DNA of 64,000 bases from Streptomyces regalis (GTDB taxonomy: Bacteria > Actinomycetota > Actinomycetes > Streptomycetales > Streptomycetaceae), in NCBI RefSeq assembly GCF_001509475.1, contig NZ_LLZG01000410.1:1-64000 (forward strand), written 5' to 3'. Position numbers and translations under genes: made by a program. This document shows, one piece after another, positions 51,053 to 60,005 of this stretch. The stretch's first letter is position 1, and each line of letters begins with the position of its first letter. Under the pieces are notes generated by a model that saw only the letters and a list, made by a program, of their open reading frames with translations, made no database searches and was not told the DNA's origin.

Positions 51053-52401
51053 CGACCCTCCTCCATCCCGGAGCCGACCGCGACCGGCGCCGCAGTTCCT
51101 TCGTCGGACTGCCGGAGCCGCCGAAGGATGTCTGCCGAGCGGATCGAGGTCAGGCTGAGGGACCCGCCGTCGCCGATGCCGTGCGTGCGCTCGCACAGGC
51201 CGTTGAGGACGACGACGCCGGAGGCGTCTGCGGGCTGGTTCGCAAAGTCGATGGCATACCCGCGGTCGACATCGACGTGGCCCTCGCCGGCGGACGAGTC
51301 GAGCCACGACGACAGGCCGTCGAGCAGGCTGATGCTCCGCAAGTCCTCGGGCCCCGGGCCAATGTTGGAGAAGCCGGTGGCCAGGATGACCAGATCGTAG
51401 CTCGCGGTGCGGGTCTCGCCGCTTGCGCGATCGGCGAGGGCGAGCTCGACACGGTCATTGTCGACGCGGGCGTCGACGATGTCGGTGAGCCGACGCAGGT
51501 GGATCTGGTTGCGACCGTGGAGCCGGTCATAGTACATCTGCCGGTATATCTCCTCGAGGACGTCCATGTCGCAGGCACCGTAGTTCGTCCGGGAAATGTC
51601 CCGGTCGATGCGTCGACGAAGCTCTACCGGAGATTCGTAGTACATGTCGGTAAATTCCGGGAAGTACGCCTCGCTCATGAAGGGGCTCGTGTCCTTCAGC
51701 GGGAAAGCGTATCGCCGCATGATCGAGTCGATCGAGAGCTGCGGGTACGTCTTGCTGAGGTGAAGGATGATCTCGGCCGCGCTCTGGCTGCTCCCGATGA
51801 CGGCGACTTTGCTCGACGGCTGCGCGCTGAGGATCGGCCGGGTGCCGCTCTGATAGCTGGACTGGTGAACGATGCGGTCGGTCTCAAGCTTGGCGAACTG
51901 CGATGGCACCTTGGGAAGCCGCCCGGTGCCGATGACAACGTGGCGCGCGAGAAACTCCTCACCCGTGTTGGTCACGAGTCGGTAGGCACCCCCGCCGGGT
52001 GCCGCTTCGTCGTACGTGAGGGCCTCGACTCGCCGACCGTAGCGAACGCGATCCTCGAAGAACCGGGTAACCCACTGAATGTACTTGGCATAGTCCGGCC
52101 TCAGCGGCATCAACATATCCATGTTGAGGTGAGAAAAGAGAAGGTCGTTCTCGACGAGGTAGTTGAGGAATGTGTACCGGCTTCGAGGATTTCTCGGAGT
52201 GACGAGGTCACGGTACGGGATGTTCTGGATATTCGAGTACGTGTCGAGGCTGATATCGAAGAGCATCTCCTCCTGCCAAACGGGTGTCGACGCACCCTCG
52301 AGGAAAAGCCAGTCGTCGTACGCTCCCGACTCCTCCAGCGCGATCGCCAGAGCGATGTTCGACGGCCCGAAGCCGATCCCGATGACGTCCATAACGTCCA
52401 T
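51049..52401 (-). CDS. Amino-acid N-monooxygenase (lysine/ornithine N-hydroxylase family)
   Basis: 450 residues, FAD/NADPH dependent. The FAD site is DVIGIGFGPSNIALAIALEE, the NADPH site VAVIGSSQSAAEIILHL, and LVILATGFSNIG closes the family pattern. Substrate range in the family covers omega-amines; here diaminobutyrate is the natural candidate because EctB and an EctA-like enzyme flank it. ATG 52401 is chosen for its GAAGGAG site nine bases upstream. Base composition is lower than the neighbours: lines 52021-52140 counted by eye give about 56% GC. Confidence 0.88.
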   Translation of the reverse strand: MDVMDVIGIGFGPSNIALAIALEESGAYDDWLFLEGASTPVWQEEMLFDISLDTYSNIQNIPYRDLVTPRNPRSRYTFLNYLVENDLLFSHLNMDMLMPLRPDYAKYIQWVTRFFEDRVRYGRRVEALTYDEAAPGGGAYRLVTNTGEEFLARHVVIGTGRLPKVPSQFAKLETDRIVHQSSYQSGTRPILSAQPSSKVAVIGSSQSAAEIILHLSKTYPQLSIDSIMRRYAFPLKDTSPFMSEAYFPEFTDMYYESPVELRRRIDRDISRTNYGACDMDVLEEIYRQMYYDRLHGRNQIHLRRLTDIVDARVDNDRVELALADRASGETRTASYDLVILATGFSNIGPGPEDLRSISLLDGLSSWLDSSAGEGHVDVDRGYAIDFANQPADASGVVVLNGLCERTHGIGDGGSLSLTSIRSADILRRLRQSDEGTAAPVAVGSGMEEGR

Positions 52402-52497
52402 AATTACTGACTCCTTCAACATGCAGGAATGGTTTTTAACGCTTGCCGGGAGGCCCGGTGCCTGAATCTCGGGACCGGCGCGTCTGGCTTATCGTCG

Positions 52498-53766
52498 TCA
52501 TCCACCGGCCGTCGCGGTCTCCGATTCGGCAGCTGCCGGGGCAAGCCCGATGACGTTCGACTCGTCGGGCTCACGGAGAGATGCCACGAGGACGATCGAG
52601 ACCACGCAGAAGATCGCGGCGATGTACATGAGCGGGGTGTAGCTGCCGAATCCCTCGTGCAGTACCGCCCCGATCTGGCTGCTCAGTGCGGCGCCGACCT
52701 GGTGCACGGTCCACAGGACGCCGAGGAGCAGGCCCCGGACCCGAGCCGGGTAGAGCTTGATAATCCAGGTCGTCGTCGCGACAACCGTCATGAGATAGCT
52801 GGTCCCGAATATGACCCCGAAGACCTGGACGACGGCGGCGTTCGGGGCGAATGCCAATAGTGTGATCGACGCTCCGCGGAGCAGATAGGCAAGGATAAGG
52901 ATCATTCGGATGCGGCCCCGGTCGCACACCATCCCGGTGACGAACGCGCCGATCACTTCGGTGAGTCCCAGCAGCACCATCGCGCTGGACACCGCCGGCG
53001 CTCCCACGTGGTGGTCATGGAGCATCGGAACCATATGGACGTCGACAAAGGCCATCGTGATCCCGCAGGCGAAGAATGCCGCCGCGAGGGCGGCGAAAGG
53101 GCCACGCCGCAGGATCGAGATGCCCCGCGGGCCGGTGGCGGCGGGCGCCTGAGGCGCGGCCGTTCCCGCCCACCGGTGCCGACGCAGTGTGAAGGACAGC
53201 GGCAGGAGAACGAGAGCCATGAAGACGCCCACGGCAAACATCACCAACCGCCAGTCGGTGAGCTGCTCGAGCCAGACCCACAGCGGGACGAGGACCATGA
53301 AGCCGATGGCCGTGCCGTTCGTGAGGAGCGCGTAAAAGAACCCCTTGCGGTCCGGGGGGAACACGCGGTCGACGAGCACGCCGATCGGAATGTACGACAG
53401 CGACGCGTAGCCGAGCGCCCCGAGAATGCCGTAGCCCACAGTGAGCAGGACGAAATTCTGGACGAGGGAAACCCACACGAACATCGCGGCCGAGACAACG
53501 AGCCCCGCACGTAGGACAATTAGCGGTCCGTATCGGTCCGACAGGGCTCCGATGAGTGGTGAGGCGACTGCCAAGACGACAGCGAACAGCGTTGTCGCGA
53601 GCGCGAACCTATCCCGAGGTTCGCCGAAGGAGTGCGCCATCGGGACGAAGTACACCTGGACGGTACTTTTCAGGGACGACCCCATCAAGGAGATGAGAGC
53701 TGCGACGCCCGTGATCCATATGATCGGCGTCAGCTGCGTCATCCCGGCAGCCTTGACTTTGGACAT
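52498..53766 (-). CDS. MFS transporter of the diaminobutyrate cluster
   Basis: 422 residues, 12 membrane segments (first ITGVAALISLMG, then LATTLFAVVLAVASPLIGAL). Loop motif GALSDRYGPLIVLRAG. A 97-bp gap separates it from the N-monooxygenase. It most likely exports the cluster product. ATG 53766 follows GGAGAACCCGAGAAC. Confidence 0.86.
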   Translation of the reverse strand: MSKVKAAGMTQLTPIIWITGVAALISLMGSSLKSTVQVYFVPMAHSFGEPRDRFALATTLFAVVLAVASPLIGALSDRYGPLIVLRAGLVVSAAMFVWVSLVQNFVLLTVGYGILGALGYASLSYIPIGVLVDRVFPPDRKGFFYALLTNGTAIGFMVLVPLWVWLEQLTDWRLVMFAVGVFMALVLLPLSFTLRRHRWAGTAAPQAPAATGPRGISILRRGPFAALAAAFFACGITMAFVDVHMVPMLHDHHVGAPAVSSAMVLLGLTEVIGAFVTGMVCDRGRIRMILILAYLLRGASITLLAFAPNAAVVQVFGVIFGTSYLMTVVATTTWIIKLYPARVRGLLLGVLWTVHQVGAALSSQIGAVLHEGFGSYTPLMYIAAIFCVVSIVLVASLREPDESNVIGLAPAAAESETATAGG

Positions 53767-53863
53767 GTTCTCGGGTTCTCCTTGCCGAACTTGTATGCCA
53801 ACGCCCTCGCCCCGCACCGTCTCGACCATTGCCGCCGACGGGGTGTTGTGTGGTGTCGACTGG

Positions 53864-54406
53864 CTACAGCCTGATGCGGAACAGGATCTCCGGTTCGTGT
53901 GAGTCCGGAAACTGATCCGGGGCGAAGAGCGCATGTCGGTGCGGTTGACCGTGATTGGCCGCAGCGAACGCCGAGAACAGCCTGGCAGCCGGTTCGTCGT
54001 CCGGGGTGACGGTGGTCTCCACGTACCGCAGGTCCGGTACGTTGCCGGCCAGCCACTCCAGCATCGCCAGCTCAAGCCCCTGATCCCGGGCGGCCCGGGC
54101 CACCGCGACCTGCCGCACGAACAGCGTGTCGGCGGCCTCCGGCCGTCGGTATCCGGTCACGAACCCCAGCGGAGCGCCCCCGTCGGTCGGACGGGCGACC
54201 ACAGACGTCGCCGCGAAATCACGGCACCACATGAGGTAGCTGTACGAGGGGTCCAAGTCGGCAAGACCCACGTCACGAGCCAGGCCCCAGACAGCCGCGC
54301 CGTCTTGGACGTGCGGATGCCTCAGGCGCGCCTTCATGCACTCAACCGCGGCGTCACAGTGCGGTACCAGCTTCTGAGCGGATATACAAACGTCCTCAGT
54401 AGACAT
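53864..54406 (-). CDS. EctA-like diaminobutyrate N-acetyltransferase
   Basis: 180 residues, GNAT fold. Strong EctA signatures are LDPSYSYLMWCRDFAATSVV, GFVTGYRRPEAADTLFVRQV and RYVETTVTPDDEPAARLFSA. EctA acetylates N4 of diaminobutyrate. With an N-monooxygenase next door, the substrate may be N-hydroxy-diaminobutyrate, giving a hydroxamate (inference). ATG 54406 follows GAGGAAGGGGCCC; the ectoine synthase gene is absent. Confidence 0.86.
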   Translation of the reverse strand: MSTEDVCISAQKLVPHCDAAVECMKARLRHPHVQDGAAVWGLARDVGLADLDPSYSYLMWCRDFAATSVVARPTDGGAPLGFVTGYRRPEAADTLFVRQVAVARAARDQGLELAMLEWLAGNVPDLRYVETTVTPDDEPAARLFSAFAAANHGQPHRHALFAPDQFPDSHEPEILFRIRL

Positions 54407-54466
54407 GGTGGGCCCCTTCCTCGGGCCGCTGTCGGTGGGGGTCACATCTGCCGGCGGATATCGGCC

Positions 54467-54492
54467 GCCTCCCCGGCCTCAGCCGGGGAGGC
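54467..54492. terminator. Strong hairpin between the AurF-type and EctA-like genes
   Basis: Perfect 11-bp stem GCCTCCCCGGC/GCCGGGGAGGC with loop CTCA and no T-run. It may attenuate or end transcription from the peptide genes before the diaminobutyrate genes. The rest of the gap (54493-54672) shows no gene. Confidence 0.6.
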
Positions 54493-54672
54493 ACCGGTTC
54501 GGCTGATGGAGCCGGCGGACGACGAGGGGAGGTCATCCCCAGCCGAGATCGGTCATCCCCCGACTCCAGCTTCAGCGGCTCCGGCAGCACGCACCACGAG
54601 CGCCGCCCCTGCGGCTGTCCTGGCAGCCATGCACCGGTGACCGGCAGCTGCCCGGATGCACTCCGGGTACGG

Positions 54673-55752
54673 TCAGAGCAGTCCGTGGACATGGAACTCC
54701 TCCTTTGCCTGAGGGTCGTCGAGTACGTCCAGGGCGGTGAAGTAGTGCAGGGTCCGCTTGGCCGTCGCCCGGGTGTGCGCGGCCACGGTCGCTTCGTCGT
54801 AGACCTCCGCGAGCACCTGCTCGGCGTCGTCCCTCGCAAGCCCGTACTCCAGCAGCTCCGCGCGGATGGCGTCGCGGTCGGGCTGCAGGAAGGCGGTGAT
54901 CAGACGCGGCACCAGCAGCGCCGCAGTGCGCCGGCCCGCCGGGTCGAGGGCGGCCCACAGGTACCGGAGGAACGTGGCGAAGTAGGCGTGGTGGCGGCCC
55001 TCGTCGGCGGCGTGGTCGCGGATCGACTCGCGCACGGCGGGCAGCACGGTGTCGTCGGCCGGCAGATCGGCGAGACTCGCCGAGATCAGGGTCTCCGAGA
55101 CGGTCACGAAGAGCAGCTCGGCCAGCGGCCGGTTCTCGGGTGTCAGCGACTGCTGGATCTCGGCCAGCCGCCGCAGGAAGTAGGGCTGTTCGGGCAGCAG
55201 CGGGCGGATGCCGCTGGCGTCGCGCACCTGGCGCATCAGGTCCACGGAGAACAGGGCGTGATAGGCCTCGTCGCAGTAGATCTTGTAGGCGTCGAAGCGC
55301 ATCTCCTCGGGCAGGCCGACTCCGACCGAGCCCGTGGCGATGCCCAGCACGGTGCGGTTGACGACAAGCGTCTCCAGCTGGGCGGTGAAGTCGAGGTAGC
55401 GGTAGAGATGCTGGACGAGGATCTCGTCGAACAGCTCGGGGCGCAGCCCGGTGACCAGCCGGTGGCGGGCGACGGGAACCAGGTCGGGTGAGAAGTAACG
55501 CGCTGTCCCAGAGGGCGAGTCGTCGAGCACGCGCCGCGGCGAGCGCCGGACGGCGGCCCGCTCGTCCCAGCGCGCAAACGGGCTGGTGTATGACACCTCG
55601 CCGGCCTCGACGACCTTGACGGCTTCGTCGGCCTCGTCTGCGTCCCGAGGTGGACCTTGCCCGGCCGGGGCGGAGCCGGCCGGCGCGAGGGTCCGGCGGG
55701 GGCAGTAGGAAAGGGCGGAGCAGCCAGTGAAGAGCCCGACAATCCCGCACAT
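54673..55752 (-). CDS. AurF-type diiron oxygenase
   Basis: 359 residues. Diiron ligands as in AurF/CmlI N-oxygenases: Glu in AQLETLVVNR, ExxH in CDEAYHALFS, Glu in VTVSETLISASL, and DHAADEGRHHAYF. AurF-type enzymes oxidise amines to hydroxylamine, nitroso or nitro groups, and some act on C-H bonds. Oddly the N-terminus reads MCGIVGLFTGC, the opening of glutamine amidotransferase class II proteins, followed by a Pro/Ala linker to about residue 50. It may be a fusion scar; ATG 55752 lacks a good ribosome site. Confidence 0.85.
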   Translation of the reverse strand: MCGIVGLFTGCSALSYCPRRTLAPAGSAPAGQGPPRDADEADEAVKVVEAGEVSYTSPFARWDERAAVRRSPRRVLDDSPSGTARYFSPDLVPVARHRLVTGLRPELFDEILVQHLYRYLDFTAQLETLVVNRTVLGIATGSVGVGLPEEMRFDAYKIYCDEAYHALFSVDLMRQVRDASGIRPLLPEQPYFLRRLAEIQQSLTPENRPLAELLFVTVSETLISASLADLPADDTVLPAVRESIRDHAADEGRHHAYFATFLRYLWAALDPAGRRTAALLVPRLITAFLQPDRDAIRAELLEYGLARDDAEQVLAEVYDEATVAAHTRATAKRTLHYFTALDVLDDPQAKEEFHVHGLL

Positions 55753-55832
55753 CGCGTGGTTCCCATTCTTTCGTGACAGTGGTGGTTGCCGGGCGGGGGC
55801 GAGCCGTGCGGCTCAGAGGCCGCGCCCGTGGC

Positions 55833-56117
55833 TCACGAGCTCCCGAGCGCGAGGATTCCGGACTCGGCCAGGTCGGTGACGAGTTCCAGCGTGTCCGCGA
55901 TTCCTTCGTCGGCGTCGATGCCGTACTCCTGTGCGAGCAGTGCTCCGAGCTGGGCCACCGAGTGCTGTCCGTCGACACGGGCGAGGACGAAGGCCGCCGT
56001 GTCGGACAGCTCCAGCGCGTTCGGCCCGAAGGCCACCACGGTCGTGCCCCGGAACTTCCTGAACCGCGCCTCCGGCCGGAGCTCGGGCACGGCGTCGGCC
56101 GTCGGACTGGTCGTCAT
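55833..56117 (-). CDS. PqqD-like RiPP recognition element protein
   Basis: 94 residues. It has the PqqD/RRE fold pattern: strand run FRGTTVVAFGPNALELSDTA, then a winged helix (VAQLGALLAQEYGIDADEGI, ADTLELVTDLAESGIL). Such proteins bind the leader of a ribosomal precursor peptide and deliver it to the modifying enzyme. It lies two genes downstream of the asparagine synthetase-like enzyme and three from the candidate precursor. Confidence 0.82.
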   Translation of the reverse strand: MTTSPTADAVPELRPEARFRKFRGTTVVAFGPNALELSDTAAFVLARVDGQHSVAQLGALLAQEYGIDADEGIADTLELVTDLAESGILALGSS

Positions 56118-56120
56118 CTC

Positions 56121-56900
56121 TCAAACCTCCACTTGCAGGGACAGGCTCTTGCACAGGGCGACCACGTCCCGCACCCACTTCTCCGGGGCGGCGGCGTCGA
56201 AGCCGGCCATGGTCTCGACCGCCCAGTACCGCTCGAACGACAGCGCTTCCGGGCGGGCGGCGAGCATGCGTCGGGCGCGCCACTTGACCAGGCGGTTGCA
56301 CTCGCCCTGGGAGGCGAGCAGACCGTCCACGGCGTGCCCGAACGCCGCCCGGGCCGACAGGACGGCGCTCGCGGTGTCGCCTTCGGCGAGCTGACCGAGC
56401 GCGTCGTCGACGAAGTCGTCGGCGTTGGTGAGGCAGTACGACACCACGGACGCGCCGAACGCCGACGTACGGATCAGCTCCTGCTGCCCCGCGACCCAGT
56501 CCTCGCCGTCCAGCGGGCGGCAGTACAACAGCCGTTCCAGCAGCTGTTCCTCGTCGCGGCTGAGCAACTGGCCGATGGGAACGGTGGTTTCGAAGCTGTC
56601 CCAGGAGACCTTGGTGAGGATCTCGTCGAGCTGGCCGGTGGTCCAGTACTTCAGTTCCCAGCGCCGGTCGGCGACGTACCAGCTCTCGGTCGGCACCTCG
56701 GGGTGGCTGAGCGACACCCGGATCGCGGAGGACACCGGGCCGGGCCACGGTGCGTCGCCGATGACGTAGATGTCCACGTCGCTCGCCGCGTTGGCCCAGC
56801 CCCGGGCCAGCGAGCCGACCACGAAGGCGGAGCGGTAGGAGGCGGGCAGCAGGCCGCGGCCGGCCAGTTCGGGCAGGCAGCTGGAGAAGTCGATGGTCAT
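56121..56900 (-). CDS. Nucleotidyltransferase-domain protein
   Basis: 259 residues. The polymerase-beta-type nucleotidyltransferase motif is FVVGSLARGWANAASDVDIYVIG (GS-x-x-x-G then DxD). The C-terminal helical half (about 120-259) is of a kind found in antibiotic-adenylating enzymes. It could nucleotidylate a small molecule or a peptide carboxyl group. Nucleotidyltransferases accompany some lasso peptide clusters. Its ATG overlaps the CPBP stop (ATGA). Confidence 0.8.
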   Translation of the reverse strand: MTIDFSSCLPELAGRGLLPASYRSAFVVGSLARGWANAASDVDIYVIGDAPWPGPVSSAIRVSLSHPEVPTESWYVADRRWELKYWTTGQLDEILTKVSWDSFETTVPIGQLLSRDEEQLLERLLYCRPLDGEDWVAGQQELIRTSAFGASVVSYCLTNADDFVDDALGQLAEGDTASAVLSARAAFGHAVDGLLASQGECNRLVKWRARRMLAARPEALSFERYWAVETMAGFDAAAPEKWVRDVVALCKSLSLQVEV

Positions 56901-57706
56901 ACGGTGTCTGCCCTTCCGGAGCGGGCGCACTGGATCTGGAGTACGGCGGACGGGATGTTGTTGATCAGGTGTGCCAGCAGCGCCGGATAGACGGACTGCG
57001 AGTACACGGTCAGGGCCAGCAGCAGCGCGGCGGCGCTCACCTCCACCGCCATGGCCCGGGTGGAGTCACGGCCGTTGGCGCCCGGGGAGATGTGGTGACG
57101 GGCCACGAACGCCGCGGCGGCGAGCAGTCCCAGGGGCAGGTCGGTGGTCGCGGCGGACGCGGCCGCCGTCAGGACGATGCCGCGGTAGAGCGCCTCCTCG
57201 CCGAACGGGCCGACGAGGATCGCGGTGGCCCGCGCGTATCCGTGGCCGGGGCGGGTGGGACCGGCGAAGAAGGCGAGCTCCCCGGTGGCCAGGGCACGCA
57301 GGTTCATGCCGCCGAGCCACAGCAGCGCGCCGCCGAGCGCGGCACCGGCCACGTACCACTGCGGCGCTCCCGGTTGCCACAGCCAGGCGGGGCCGGCCCA
57401 GACGGCGACGGCGAGCGCCCCGAGGGGCGCGAGGAGGCCACAGACGATCTCCGCCCAGAATCCGGCGACCGAGCGTCCGGTCCTGGGCACCCGCCATGGC
57501 AGGGCGAGCAGAAGCGTCTCCATCAGGACGATGACACCCGCGGCCCGGAAGGCGCCGGCGTCCGCACACAGGGCCACCGCGAACGCGGCCGAGCACGCGG
57601 CCGCGGCCAGCCGCCCTCGCGACAGCTGCCAGTGCGGCCAGTCGAAGACCCGGTCGAGCGGTCCCGCGCCGACGGGGGCCCGCTCCCGGCCCACTGCTGT
57701 CCCCAT
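56897..57706 (-). CDS. CPBP-family intramembrane glutamic protease
   Basis: 269 residues, about seven membrane segments. Catalytic motifs: EEALYRG (ExxR), VARHHIS and a late HLINN (HxxxN). The family cleaves within or at the membrane and removes leader peptides or CAAX-like tails. It sits two bases after the asparagine synthetase-like gene, so it is a candidate leader or precursor protease in a cluster with no transglutaminase-type one. Confidence 0.84.
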   Translation of the reverse strand: MGTAVGRERAPVGAGPLDRVFDWPHWQLSRGRLAAAACSAAFAVALCADAGAFRAAGVIVLMETLLLALPWRVPRTGRSVAGFWAEIVCGLLAPLGALAVAVWAGPAWLWQPGAPQWYVAGAALGGALLWLGGMNLRALATGELAFFAGPTRPGHGYARATAILVGPFGEEALYRGIVLTAAASAATTDLPLGLLAAAAFVARHHISPGANGRDSTRAMAVEVSAAALLLALTVYSQSVYPALLAHLINNIPSAVLQIQCARSGRADTV

Positions 57707-57708
57707 GG

Positions 57709-59910
57709 TTACCCGGCCGACGCCGGCTCGGCGAGGGTGAGCACGCCGAACTCCACGGACTGCAACAGCGGTTCCTCGACGTCGGCGATCGCGCAGCCGG
57801 CCGCGGCCAGCAGTTCACCGAGGCCGCGCTGCCCGTCGACGGCGTCGAGCAGCCGCTGCCAGGCGGGCGTCTCCTCGCCGTCGATGACGTACTCGATCTC
57901 ACCGTCGACGATCACGTACCGCACCAGCGGATCCCGCCGGTCCGACAGGAGGAGGACCGAGTCGTCGAATGCCGGGACTAGTGCGTCGTGCAGCTGCGGG
58001 TGCAGCAGGACGCGTGCCTCGACGGCGGCGCTCTCGCTCTCCCAGTCGGAGACGGGCAGCTCGGTCGGGACGGGTCCCCATGTCGCCTCCACCGGGGGAC
58101 GGGGCGGCTGCCCTGCCATCTGCTCCAGCAGCCCGAGGTTGACCACCCGCAGCAGGAACTCCACATGCCCGGAGGAGGGGTCGTCCTGCAACGCCCGCAG
58201 CGTGGCGCGCGCGTTGTCGGCGTCGATGTACTCCTTGGCCCGCGGGCCGGACAGGGCCTCGTCGAGGAGCGCGTCGCCGTCCGCGGCGAGCATGGCCGCG
58301 AAGGTGCGGTAGGTGTGGTGGACGCCGTCGCCGTAGAAGAAGGGGACCTTGGGGCGGTGGATGAACTCCTGCGGAAGGACGCCGTCGAGGCCGTCGCGCA
58401 GGATGCGCTTGTCCCAGATCAGTCGCTCGCGCAGCGCGGGCGGGACCCGCACGGACAGTTCCACCAGGCGGTGATCGAGGAACGGCACCCGGGCCTCGAT
58501 GCCGCTGCCCGCCGCGGTGCGGTCCTCGTGCCAGCAGTTGTACTGCTGGACGTCACGGTACTTCCAGCGCAGGAACCGCTCGTACGGGTCCTCGGGCGGT
58601 GCCCCGCCGCGCAGCACCTCCGCCCGTATCAGCGGCAGTGCGGACTGGTCCCACCAGGCGGCGGCACCGCGGTTGCGGTGCAGATGGTCGCGCAGCGCCA
58701 TCCCGCCGATGTTGGCCATGAACTGTTCCCAGCCGCCGTCGGACGACATGGAGACCGAGTAGCCGCCGTTGAACTCGTCGGCGCCGCCGCCCAGGAGCAT
58801 GCCCTTGATCTCGGGGAACCGGGCCTTCACAAAGCGGTAGAGCTCCCGCTTGTAGTAGATCTCGGGGCCGCACTGGGGACTCTCCAGCAGCCACAGCAGG
58901 CTCTTCCACTCCTCGGCGGAGGGCACCTGTGCGGTGTCGAAGAGGACCTGGTGGTTGGCGAGCCCGAGCAGTTCCGCGGCCCGATGCCCGTACTCCGCGT
59001 CCCGGTTGGCCAGCGTGCTGCCGTTGAGCGCGGTGAAGGTGCGGGGGCGGACGGTGCTGAGCGCGGCGATCGCGGCGGAGTCGACACCGCCGCTCAGGAA
59101 CAGGCCGAGTTCGGCGTCCGAGGTCTCGCATTCGGCCACCGACGCCGAGAGCAGCCCGGCGTACTCCTCGATGAATTCCTCGGCGGACAGATCGTCCCGG
59201 TATTCCCCGGCATTCGGGAACGACCAGTAGACGTGATCGCTGATGCTGCCGTCGTCGAGATCGACGGTGCGGATGGTCCCGGGCGGCACCGTCTCGATAC
59301 CCCGGAACCAGGTTTTCTGCATTCCTTCGCTGAATTCCAGGGCCCCGTTGATCGCCTGGTCGGTCAGCGCGCCGTCCCAGTCGAGTTCGCGGGGGCAGGC
59401 CGGGTCCTCGAAGAGGGCTTTCATCTCCGAGCCGAACACGATGCGTTCGCGATTACGGTGAAAGAAGAGCGGTTTGACGCCGAACCGGTCACGCGCGAGA
59501 ACCAGGCGATTCAGCTTTCGGTCCCACAGCACGATCGAGAACATGCCGCGAACGTCGTCGAGAAAGCCGAGCCCCTTATGCTGGTAGAGATGGACCAGCA
59601 CCTCGCAGTCGGATCCGGTGCGTGGACGGGAGCCGGCGGGCAGTGCCGCGGCCAGCTCGCGATGGTTGTAGACCTCACCGTTGGCGATGAGGACGACACT
59701 GCCGTCGGGGCTGTGCAGCGGCTGGCTGCCGGCGGCCGGGTCCACCAGCGACAACCGCGTGAACGCCAGACCGACGGGGCCGGATCGCAGCAGTTCCCGC
59801 TCGTCGGGGCCGCGGTGGGTCACGGCGTGAGCCATGCGCCGCAGCAGGCCGTCCGCGTCCGGGGAGAGCGCCCCACCATCAGTGCGGGCCAGGCCGGCCA
59901 AGCCGCACAT
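57709..59910 (-). CDS. Asparagine synthetase-like amidoligase with C-terminal RRE-like extension
   Basis: 733 residues. Residues 1-205 are a class II glutaminase (MCGLAGLARTD with Cys2, RGPDEREL). Residues about 230-600 are the synthetase domain with the pyrophosphatase loop LGLFLSGGVDSAAIAAL. From about 600 a further 130 residues follow that AsnB lacks, ending in a winged-helix-like YVIDGEETPAWQRLLDAVDG/QRGLGELLAAAG similar to PqqD/RRE domains. It probably adenylates a carboxylate and couples it to ammonia or another amine on a peptide. ATG 59910 follows GAGGTGAAC. First large gene after the 22-residue peptide. Confidence 0.85.
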   Translation of the reverse strand: MCGLAGLARTDGGALSPDADGLLRRMAHAVTHRGPDERELLRSGPVGLAFTRLSLVDPAAGSQPLHSPDGSVVLIANGEVYNHRELAAALPAGSRPRTGSDCEVLVHLYQHKGLGFLDDVRGMFSIVLWDRKLNRLVLARDRFGVKPLFFHRNRERIVFGSEMKALFEDPACPRELDWDGALTDQAINGALEFSEGMQKTWFRGIETVPPGTIRTVDLDDGSISDHVYWSFPNAGEYRDDLSAEEFIEEYAGLLSASVAECETSDAELGLFLSGGVDSAAIAALSTVRPRTFTALNGSTLANRDAEYGHRAAELLGLANHQVLFDTAQVPSAEEWKSLLWLLESPQCGPEIYYKRELYRFVKARFPEIKGMLLGGGADEFNGGYSVSMSSDGGWEQFMANIGGMALRDHLHRNRGAAAWWDQSALPLIRAEVLRGGAPPEDPYERFLRWKYRDVQQYNCWHEDRTAAGSGIEARVPFLDHRLVELSVRVPPALRERLIWDKRILRDGLDGVLPQEFIHRPKVPFFYGDGVHHTYRTFAAMLAADGDALLDEALSGPRAKEYIDADNARATLRALQDDPSSGHVEFLLRVVNLGLLEQMAGQPPRPPVEATWGPVPTELPVSDWESESAAVEARVLLHPQLHDALVPAFDDSVLLLSDRRDPLVRYVIVDGEIEYVIDGEETPAWQRLLDAVDGQRGLGELLAAAGCAIADVEEPLLQSVEFGVLTLAEPASAG

Positions 59911-60005
59911 GTTCACCTCACTCGAAGCTTTTCGGGACAGGAATCCGGGAAAACGAGAGCCGGGGCGCCGGGCTCCGACAGAGCTGGGCGTCCCGGCTCT
60001 TAGCA

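Noticed and set aside
46507..54406. Ectoine biosynthesis cluster
   Set aside because: EctA and EctB are present but ectoine synthase and hydroxylase are absent, the genes are 6 kb apart, and N-monooxygenase and KAS III-like genes lie between them.
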